A stretch of 41,791 bases of DNA from Phycisphaerae bacterium (GTDB lineage: Bacteria; Planctomycetota; Phycisphaerae; Phycisphaerales; SM1A02): the NCBI GenBank assembly GCA_002711415.1, contig PARI01000037.1:1-41791 (forward strand). The letters are read 5' to 3'. Under the pieces are notes generated by a model. That model did no database searches and had not been told where the DNA came from. It saw nothing but the letters and a program-made list of their open reading frames with translations. Numbering within the stretch: position 1 is the stretch's first letter; every line of letters starts with the position of its first letter. Made by a program: the position numbers and the translations under genes. Positions 24,400 through 30,936 of this stretch are shown in pieces.

Positions 24400-25941
24400 T
24401 CAGGATTGGTCGCTCGGCTCCTCCTGCTCGCTTGGGGGCTGCTTCCGGTCAATCACGAGGGTTCGGCTGACGGTCTCGGGCACCCCTTGGTTGAAGGGGC
24501 TGATCAGGACGAACAGGCCAAGGACTGGTGCAAGCAGCACAAGGGTCTTGACCGAGTTGCGAACCAGCAACTGCCGTCGCTCGGCCCGGGCCCCGTTGGA
24601 TGCATTGACCACACCCCCACCCATGAGGATCTTCCCGACAGTCCGATCCATCAGGAGCTCACCGCACGTCGAATGCAGCATCGTGATCGCGACCAGCAGT
24701 GTGCCCGGCATGGCATCATCGAGGTTGATCGTCCACAACGGCATCTGCAGCAGTGCCTGGGGTGGCACATCCAGGATCAGCATCGCCAGGATCGCACCCG
24801 GAAGCAGGTCGATGCAGAGGGCAACGGCACGCCTGGACAGCGGAAAGGGATGGAGCTGTGTGTTGATCCCGCTGTCGGCCCCCTGGCCGACCGGCCGAAG
24901 CAGCAATAACGCCATGCCCAGGCAGATCACCAGCGCCCCGAGCAGCGGCATGTGGATCCAGTCACCGGCCCCCAGTGGCTGGGGCTCCAACTGCACAGGG
25001 GTGCCGACGTCTCCGTTGACCGGATCAATCCAGGTCAGTGTCACGTCCGTGCTTGAATCAACCTCCATGATCACGAACCCCGGATCGGTTCCTCCAAGGG
25101 ACCATGGAGCCGCCATGGCTTCCAGGGTCGCCAGCCGAAGCAGCCCGGTCGACCGGGGAACACCCAGCTCGTACCGACCAGCGTCTCCCTCGTGCTTCAG
25201 GAGCCCGAGCCTGCCCTGGCTGGTGGCCACACCGACCAAGCCGTCACTGGACACCGGGTAGCGTGTCGAGTCATACCCTGATCCGTTCCATGCGAATTCG
25301 TTCATGTGATCGCCGTCGCTGGATGCCGTGATCAGCCCGAACCGGCCGGGCCCATCCATTGCAAACAATCTGGCGGACTCATCGATGACCGTCGATTCCG
25401 GTAACGGAAGCGGCACCCAGCCATCGTGCTCCAACCTCAACAGGCTTGCTCCTGGCTCATCGGCACCAAGCAGCAATGCAACCGGCCCCCGCGTGGTACC
25501 GATCAGGTCAAGCAATGAGCCAGTTGGGCTGAGGCTGGGCAGGAGCCTCACGCCATCGGTCGGTGGCGTGAAATAGTGATCCAGTGACTGGTTCTTACTC
25601 GTCCGAAGCGTGACGACCTCCCGTCGCGGGTGATCCGCGGACTCGGCGTCAAAGACCACCCAGACCCGGTCATCCCTGGCCGCCAGTGCCATCGGCCTGC
25701 TGGTGAAGTCGGCGGCGACACGGATCCAGTCGCCCTTCATGTCCACGGCGTGATGCAGCAACTGCCACTTGGAACCTGCACTCTGTCGAGGGAGGACCAG
25801 CCACAGGTGTCTCCTGGAACTGGCGGAAACCAGGGTGTCACCACCCGTGGAGGCCGAGGCGGGAACCGAGGTCAAGGCCAGGATCGCGAGGCAGGCCAAC
25901 CGAATCCAGCAGTGCACGCGAGAACACGGCTGCATGATCAT
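24400..25941 (-). CDS. Exported beta-rich protein with C-terminal RDD membrane domain
   Basis: This 513-residue protein begins with a signal peptide (RLACLAILALTSVPASA). A beta-rich ectodomain follows (about 30-325) whose repeated short strands resemble a beta-propeller. A membrane helix lies near 332-350. The last part from about 368 fits the RDD family, with the opening RRAVALCIDLLPGAILAML and the later Asp-containing DRTVGKILMGGGVV. RDD proteins are small membrane proteins, some acting as ion antiporters. Its fusion to a large exported domain is unusual to me. The start overlaps the lipoprotein stop as ATGA. Function is unknown. Confidence 0.72.
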   Translation of the reverse strand: MIMQPCSRVHCWIRLACLAILALTSVPASASTGGDTLVSASSRRHLWLVLPRQSAGSKWQLLHHAVDMKGDWIRVAADFTSRPMALAARDDRVWVVFDAESADHPRREVVTLRTSKNQSLDHYFTPPTDGVRLLPSLSPTGSLLDLIGTTRGPVALLLGADEPGASLLRLEHDGWVPLPLPESTVIDESARLFAMDGPGRFGLITASSDGDHMNEFAWNGSGYDSTRYPVSSDGLVGVATSQGRLGLLKHEGDAGRYELGVPRSTGLLRLATLEAMAAPWSLGGTDPGFVIMEVDSSTDVTLTWIDPVNGDVGTPVQLEPQPLGAGDWIHMPLLGALVICLGMALLLLRPVGQGADSGINTQLHPFPLSRRAVALCIDLLPGAILAMLILDVPPQALLQMPLWTINLDDAMPGTLLVAITMLHSTCGELLMDRTVGKILMGGGVVNASNGARAERRQLLVRNSVKTLVLLAPVLGLFVLISPFNQGVPETVSRTLVIDRKQPPSEQEEPSDQS

Positions 25942-26810
25942 TCCCCTCCCAGCTCGGAGGTCCCTGCCGGACCGTTGACCCGTTCGATCCGGTCAGGCTT
26001 GAATTGCTGCTTGAGCTGTTCCAGGTCGAAGAGCCTTCGCTTTCTTGGTCCACCACGACCGGTGGGCTCGTCCAGGAAGATGTTCATCCCGCTGTCCCTG
26101 CTGGTCGTAATCCGGATCCGTCGAGGCAGCCGCGGATAGTCACCAGGCGCCATCGAGTCGACTGGCACCGAGACGTGATCGTCGTACTCGGCCGAGGCAA
26201 GCTCGGTCGAATCCGCGGCAAGCAGTTCCTGTCTCCTGACGTGACCGGACTCGTCCACGCACAGCCTGATCGATGACCATGGACGGTTCCCGGCAACCGG
26301 CAGGGTCAGCATGAGCCTGCCCTTTGAATCCCAGTCGATGCTTCCTGAGGACAGTGGCGGCAAGGGGGACAGCATCAGGACCTGTTTCAGGACTTGAGCT
26401 GACCAGATCGGCACCGATCGATCATCGGAGGTGTCCTGGTCGTCCGAGATCATGAGCACGGTCTCATCCTTGTCGAACATGAAGATCCAGCTCTCTGCGG
26501 ATGAGGCACCGATCCAGGCGACACGGCTGCCAAGGACGGAGCAGTTCACGGCCAGGTCGTGCGGCGCCTCGTAGAACAGTCTGATCTGGAAGCGGTCGAC
26601 ATGTCGCCCCTGCTGGTCCTCCCACCAGGTCGAACCGCTGGCCCTCGTGTCCAGCCTGGGCAGGTTGGACCAGTTGCGATGATGGGTTTCCAGGAACGTC
26701 TCGGGATCCAGCTGAACCCGATCGACCTGCTCACCAACAGACCGGGTGGTGCCACATCCCCCGATCCAGAGCAGGGACACCAGGAGAACGGACAGGAGCA
26801 GCGTCTTCAT
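25938..26810 (-). CDS. Predicted lipoprotein of unknown function
   Basis: The 290-residue product starts with a lipoprotein signal: a Leu-rich helix then WIGGC, with C19 the probable lipidated cysteine. The mature part is beta-rich and slightly acidic, with alternating strands such as SWIFMFDKDETVLMISDD and GRLMLTLPVAG. This alternating pattern with a LolA/LolB-like flavour suggests a lipid- or ligand-binding barrel, but no specific motif is visible. The stop overlaps the start of the exported/RDD gene, and the upstream conserved gene ends eight bases before this start. These three genes probably form one transcript and may work together at the envelope. Confidence 0.75.
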   Translation of the reverse strand: MKTLLLSVLLVSLLWIGGCGTTRSVGEQVDRVQLDPETFLETHHRNWSNLPRLDTRASGSTWWEDQQGRHVDRFQIRLFYEAPHDLAVNCSVLGSRVAWIGASSAESWIFMFDKDETVLMISDDQDTSDDRSVPIWSAQVLKQVLMLSPLPPLSSGSIDWDSKGRLMLTLPVAGNRPWSSIRLCVDESGHVRRQELLAADSTELASAEYDDHVSVPVDSMAPGDYPRLPRRIRITTSRDSGMNIFLDEPTGRGGPRKRRLFDLEQLKQQFKPDRIERVNGPAGTSELGGE

Positions 26811-26818
26811 TGCCTCAC

Positions 26819-27400
26819 CTAGAGATCACTCTTGAGGACCTGCCCAAGCTGGTCGGCGATCTGGCGAGCATCGTCATCGGCAAGCCCGGGATCGATCATG
26901 ATCATGGGATCTGATTCGGCGGGGGCGCCCCGTTCCAGGAGGTACCAGTGCTGAACCCCATCGATCGATTCCTGCCGGACACGCTTCAGGAGCTTCTTCC
27001 GTACAAGGATCAACCCGACGACGAATCTGAATGCGATGTGATCGGTGTTCTCATCCTCCTGGAGCCTGTTGAACAGGTCGAGGAGGGCCTGGTCATCGAT
27101 GAAACCCAGCTTCGGAGCATCTGGGGAGGGCACGGTCATCTTCCAGTACCCGATGAGGCCCTTGGGCCGCTGGCCGCCATCCCACGCCTCGAGGCTGTAA
27201 TCCAGCCTCTGGAAACCCGGCATGCCGGAGTTCCGATTCTGGCGAGGGGGCTGCTGACCGTCCTGGTCCATCGCCGGTGCAGTTTCCTGCTCGCTGCACA
27301 GGGTCGCCATGCATTGAGCACCGGGCTCGAGCGTTCTGCCCGTGGCTGCACAGACTCCAGTCGGTCTGCCGATCTCATATCCGGGGTTGGCACGACTCAT
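26819..27400 (-). CDS. Conserved planctomycete-type protein with Cys-containing N-terminus
   Basis: The 193-residue protein starts at ATG 27400, preceded by GGA eight bases upstream; in-frame ATGs lie further up. The N-terminus reads PGYEIGRPTGVCAATGR and contains three or four cysteines within about 35 residues, which suggests a metal site. The middle has FIDDQALLDLFNRLQ and FRFVVGLILVRKKLLK, a motif I recall from planctomycete proteins of unknown function. No catalytic motif is visible. It starts a gene run with the lipoprotein and the exported/RDD protein and is divergent from cdaA. I do not assign a function. Confidence 0.7.
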   Translation of the reverse strand: MSRANPGYEIGRPTGVCAATGRTLEPGAQCMATLCSEQETAPAMDQDGQQPPRQNRNSGMPGFQRLDYSLEAWDGGQRPKGLIGYWKMTVPSPDAPKLGFIDDQALLDLFNRLQEDENTDHIAFRFVVGLILVRKKLLKRVRQESIDGVQHWYLLERGAPAESDPMIMIDPGLADDDARQIADQLGQVLKSDL

Positions 27401-27427
27401 CAGCGCCATCCTAGCAGGAGCGATACG

Positions 27428-27454
27428 TTGATGATGAATCAACGGGGGTATACT
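27428..27454 (+). promoter_or_regulatory. Probable promoter of cdaA-cdaR
   Basis: TTGATG (27428-27433) and TATACT (27449-27454) resemble the -35 and -10 elements, with a 15-base spacer that is a little short. Transcription would begin near 27461, about a dozen bases before the cdaA start, with GGGGAAC as ribosome site. Confidence 0.45.
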
Positions 27455-27471
27455 TTTCAGGGGAACCACGT

Positions 27472-28383
27472 GTGACCGGACACCACCTCATGCCATCGAC
27501 CACGGGACTGATCCTCAGGGGCCACAACCCGCTCGAGATCATCGTCGAGTTGGCGATCATCTGGGCCTGTGTCTGGTTGATCCTTCGTTTCCTGAGGGGA
27601 ACCCGTGGCGCCGGCGTGATCAAGGGGTTCGCGGTGATCATCGTCGTCCTGACCCTGTTCATCCAGGTCCTCGGAGAAGGCTCGGAAGCCTTCGGTCGAC
27701 TTCGATTCATTTCCGACAAGCTGCTGGGATTGCTGGCGATCCTCCTGATCGTCGTGTTCCAGCCGGAGCTGCGGCAGGCGATGATCCGCGTTGGACAGAC
27801 CCGCTGGTTCTCCCGGTCCAACCCGCAGACACGCCAGCTTGTCGACGACATCAGCGAGGCAGCTGGCTTTCTCAGCAAGAACCAGTTCGGGGCGATCATC
27901 ATCATCGAACGCAACGTCGGACTCGGTGGAATCATGGAGGGAGCCGTACTCCTGGATGCGAGCCTGACACCGAGGTTGCTTGAAAGCATCTTCTGGCCCA
28001 ACAACCCACTGCACGACCTGGCCGTGATCATCAGGGATGGAAGGATCGCCGCGGCCAACGTCATGCTCCCGCTGGCCGAGGCCGGCCCCAAGCTCTCCAG
28101 CCTCGGCTCGCGTCATCGTGCAGCGGTCGGGATCACGCTGGAATCTGATTGCATCGCCGTGGTCGTGAGCGAGGAGAATGGCATGATCCGACTCGCTGAA
28201 TCAGGAAACCTCGTCGGCCCCATCCAGCGTGAGGATCTGACCGAGGAACTCCTCAAGCGACTGGACGCCCCCCCACCAACCGATCTGTCGGCGGCCGTTG
28301 ATGAGCCCGGGAGCGATCCTTCCGGGACCGAGGTCGGCCAGGCAGCAACGGAATCGGCTGCAGGAAGGGAGCAGGGCGCCTGA
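27472..28383 (+). CDS. cdaA: Diadenylate cyclase CdaA (cyclic-di-AMP synthase)
   Basis: This 303-residue enzyme joins two ATP into cyclic di-AMP. Three membrane helices occupy about residues 22-41, 49-69 and 84-97 (ELAIIWACVWLILRF and so on). The DAC domain follows (about 118-265) with LESIFWPNNPLHD, AVIIRDGRIAAANVMLPLAE and the ATP-binding RHRAAVG (R214-H215-R216). The DGA motif of the family reads DLA here (D182-L183-A184), confirmed in the DNA as GAC CTG GCC; the metal-binding Asp is kept. The start is GTG at 27472 with GGGG upstream; ATG at 27490 is possible. The C-terminus is Ala/Pro-rich. It overlaps cdaR (TGATG), the usual partner. Confidence 0.92.
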   Translation: MTGHHLMPSTTGLILRGHNPLEIIVELAIIWACVWLILRFLRGTRGAGVIKGFAVIIVVLTLFIQVLGEGSEAFGRLRFISDKLLGLLAILLIVVFQPELRQAMIRVGQTRWFSRSNPQTRQLVDDISEAAGFLSKNQFGAIIIIERNVGLGGIMEGAVLLDASLTPRLLESIFWPNNPLHDLAVIIRDGRIAAANVMLPLAEAGPKLSSLGSRHRAAVGITLESDCIAVVVSEENGMIRLAESGNLVGPIQREDLTEELLKRLDAPPPTDLSAAVDEPGSDPSGTEVGQAATESAAGREQGA

Positions 28384-29417
28384 TGGAACTGAAGACCAAC
28401 ATCGGAACGATCATCGGGGTCACGCTCATCACGCTGCTGATCTGGTTCTGGGCCGAGGGCGAGACGCGAGAGGAACGGAACGTGTACACCCAGATCCAGT
28501 TCCTTCCGGGTGATCCTGAACGGTTCGAGGTCTCCCCGACACGGTCATTCCCCCTCGCCGTCGATCTCAGCGGCTCCAAGCGAGCGCTGGACCGGGCGAC
28601 CGAGATGCTGAGGGTCGCAACGGTGGAGTTGACCACGGGAATCGGTGGCGTACCAGCACAGGCCGGGGATCACACGTTGAACATGGCGGACATCCTCAAC
28701 AACCTTCGAATGATCACCGACACGGGCGTCACCGTCACGCGGACCGACCCGGCGACCCAACCGCTGCAGGTCAACCAGCTGACCTCCCTCCAGGTCGACG
28801 TGGTCGCCAGCCTCCCCGGCGCAGAGACCGTCGGCAAGACGGTGATCGAACCGGCCAAGGCGACGGTCCGGATACCCAGCAGGATGGCCGAATCGATCAA
28901 GGATGCCCTTCGAGTCGAGGCCATCGTCGACTCGAGGCTCCAGGAGCATCTCGAACCTGGCAGCAGGCACAGCCTCGAGGTCCCGCTGCAACTGCCGGAC
29001 ACGCTCCGCTCACTGGCCTCCTCGATCACGATCCAGCCCAAGGACGCGACGGTCACCTTCACCCTCAGCTCGCGCACCAGAACACTGACGATGAACCTCG
29101 TTCCCGTCCAGGTCTCCGGACCTCCGGAGGAATTCAACGAGTACGAGGTCCAACTCGATCCAGGCGACCAGTTCCTCAAGGAGGTGCAGTTGCGAGGCCC
29201 CAACGCGACGATCGAGCAGATCGAGGCTGGGAAGATACCCATCTTCGCGTTCGTGCATCTGTCGGGTGACGACATCGCGCTGAAGATCGAGGAGAAGCCG
29301 GTGTCGATGTGGATGCTGCCGGAGGGCGTGACGGTCGAAAAGATCGCCGGGCAGGCCGAGCAGAACCCGATGATCAGGCTCAGCATCAACCCCCGCTCCA
29401 AGCAGGTCGCTCCCTAG
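28383..29417 (+). CDS. cdaR: CdaR-like YbbR-domain regulator of CdaA
   Basis: This 344-residue protein has one N-terminal membrane helix (about 6-24, IGTIIGVTLITLLIWFWAE) and an extracytoplasmic beta-rich part. That part shows YbbR-like repeats, each with strands such as VVASLPGAETVGKTVIEPAKATVRIP and TMNLVPVQVSGPPEEF. CdaR proteins bind CdaA and tune its activity in Gram-positive bacteria. The start overlaps the cdaA stop, so the pair is translated together. Sequence similarity to characterised CdaR is weak, and the name rests on layout and gene pairing. The stop overlaps the converging tyrS stop in one CTAG. Confidence 0.78.
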   Translation: MELKTNIGTIIGVTLITLLIWFWAEGETREERNVYTQIQFLPGDPERFEVSPTRSFPLAVDLSGSKRALDRATEMLRVATVELTTGIGGVPAQAGDHTLNMADILNNLRMITDTGVTVTRTDPATQPLQVNQLTSLQVDVVASLPGAETVGKTVIEPAKATVRIPSRMAESIKDALRVEAIVDSRLQEHLEPGSRHSLEVPLQLPDTLRSLASSITIQPKDATVTFTLSSRTRTLTMNLVPVQVSGPPEEFNEYEVQLDPGDQFLKEVQLRGPNATIEQIEAGKIPIFAFVHLSGDDIALKIEEKPVSMWMLPEGVTVEKIAGQAEQNPMIRLSINPRSKQVAP

Positions 29418-30700
29418 GAGATCATCAGGGCGTGCCACGCCTTCTTGCCGCGCCGGATCAGGATGGCCTGGTCGTGCAGGATGTCCGTGGTCACGAGGCA
29501 TCGATCCGGGTCCGCCACGTCCCCATTGACGCTGATCGCGGAATTGGCGAGAAACTCGCGTGCCTGCCTCCGGGAATCCGCCAGGGTGGTCTCCGGCAGG
29601 AATTCCGCAAGCGGGACGCCCTCACCGGAGAGCCTGCCGGGATCGATGGACGTATGCGGCACCTCGATGACCAGGTCCGCAAGCGTCCTGTCATCAAGCC
29701 CGCGAACATTGCCGGAGAAGAGTGCACCGGCAGCCGCAACCGCCCGGTCCAGTTCATCAGATCCATGAAGCATGTCCACCAACTCGTCAGCCAACGCTTT
29801 CTGGGCGTGCCGCTGCTGGGGTGAATCCTGCATCAGGGCCTCCAACTGCTGGACCTGGTCACGCTGCAGGAAGGTGAAGTACTTGAGGAACCTGACCGCG
29901 TCATCGTCCGAGGTGTTCAGCAGGTACTGGTGCAGCGCATAGGGGGATGTCCTGTCCGGGTTGACGTAGACCGCCCCGCTCTCGGACTTGCCCATCTTGG
30001 ATCCGTCCGACTTGAGTACGAGTGGTGTCGTGATGCCATGTGCCTGCTTGCGCTCTGGGGATGGAAAGACCTTGTTGATCAGGTCGATCCCGCTGACGAT
30101 GTTGCCCCACTGGTCGGAGCCGCCCATCTGGATGGTGCATCCATGCTCACGGTACAGGTGCAGGAAGTCGTAGGCCTGGAGCACCATGTAGCTGAACTCG
30201 GTGTAGCTGATTCCCTGCTCACGCTCGGAGAGCCTCGCGGAGACCGAGTCCTTCTGGATCATGGCATTGACCGAGAAGTGCTTGCCGACGTCCCTGAGGA
30301 CATCGACGAACGAGAGACCGGTGAACCAGTCCATGTTGTTCAGCAGCACGGCCCGTGTCTGCTCAGGGCCGTCGAAGTCCAGGAGCCTCCGGAACGTACC
30401 CATCTGTCCCTGGATGTTTGAGGCGATGGTGTCCGGGTCCAGAAGCGTCCTCTCGGCGCTCTTGCCGCTGGGGTCGCCGATCAGGCCGGTGGCTCCGCCC
30501 ATGACGACGATGGGCTTGTGGCCGCACCGCTGCCAGCGGGCGAGCGTGATGACCGGGAGCACGTTCCCGATGGTGAGGCTGTCGGCCGTGGGATCGAAGC
30601 CGATGTAGGCCACCCGGCTGTCCTGGAGGTAGGCCCCGAGATCCTCTGAAGTGGCCTGGAACAGCAGATCACGCCATTGGAGTTCATCGATGAAATTCAA
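29414..30700 (-). CDS. tyrS: Tyrosyl-tRNA synthetase
   Basis: The 428-residue enzyme charges tRNA-Tyr. It shows the class I FDPTADSL segment, GGATGLIGDPSGKSAER, the NNMDWFTGLSFVDVLRDVGKH insert region, the tyrosine pocket ISYTEFSYMVLQAYDF, MGGSDQWGNIVSGIDL, KMGKS as the second signature, and a C-terminal S4 RNA-binding domain (about 360-428). The HIGH signature reads TIGN here. I chose the TTG at 30700 because GGAG lies seven bases upstream and the protein then has family length; an ATG 64 codons earlier gives an implausible extension. It converges on cdaR with overlapping stop codons. Confidence 0.95.
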   Translation of the reverse strand: MNFIDELQWRDLLFQATSEDLGAYLQDSRVAYIGFDPTADSLTIGNVLPVITLARWQRCGHKPIVVMGGATGLIGDPSGKSAERTLLDPDTIASNIQGQMGTFRRLLDFDGPEQTRAVLLNNMDWFTGLSFVDVLRDVGKHFSVNAMIQKDSVSARLSEREQGISYTEFSYMVLQAYDFLHLYREHGCTIQMGGSDQWGNIVSGIDLINKVFPSPERKQAHGITTPLVLKSDGSKMGKSESGAVYVNPDRTSPYALHQYLLNTSDDDAVRFLKYFTFLQRDQVQQLEALMQDSPQQRHAQKALADELVDMLHGSDELDRAVAAAGALFSGNVRGLDDRTLADLVIEVPHTSIDPGRLSGEGVPLAEFLPETTLADSRRQAREFLANSAISVNGDVADPDRCLVTTDILHDQAILIRRGKKAWHALMIS

Positions 30701-30936
30701 GTGGACGCTCCGTGATCCTGGTGAACCGGGCCCGCATGGTACAGGCTCATGCTCCTGATATCGGAACGGTCGATCCCGAATCTGGAGGACATCGCGAAAG
30801 GAAAACAGGCAGAAATGCTTGTCTGGAATGGTGAGCCAGCCCGTCGGAACCGATATTTTCAGGGACGAAGCATCATCCGGACACATGCCCACAGGCTCGC
30901 TGGTGGATCCGGATGGATCGCAGAGGAACGCACGTG
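30701..30936. other. Intergenic region between divergent tyrS and a large exported protein
   Basis: These 236 bases hold no convincing gene. They must contain both divergent promoters. TACCAT around 30738 on the minus side and GATATTTT around 30854 on the plus side are weak -10 candidates without good -35 partners. Confidence 0.4.

Noticed and set aside
24300-27400. That the whole minus-strand run from 27400 to 7755 is one operon including the RDD/lipoprotein genes.
   Set aside because: A 99-base gap with two hairpins separates the RDD gene from the TPR gene, and the first three genes have no flagellar features.
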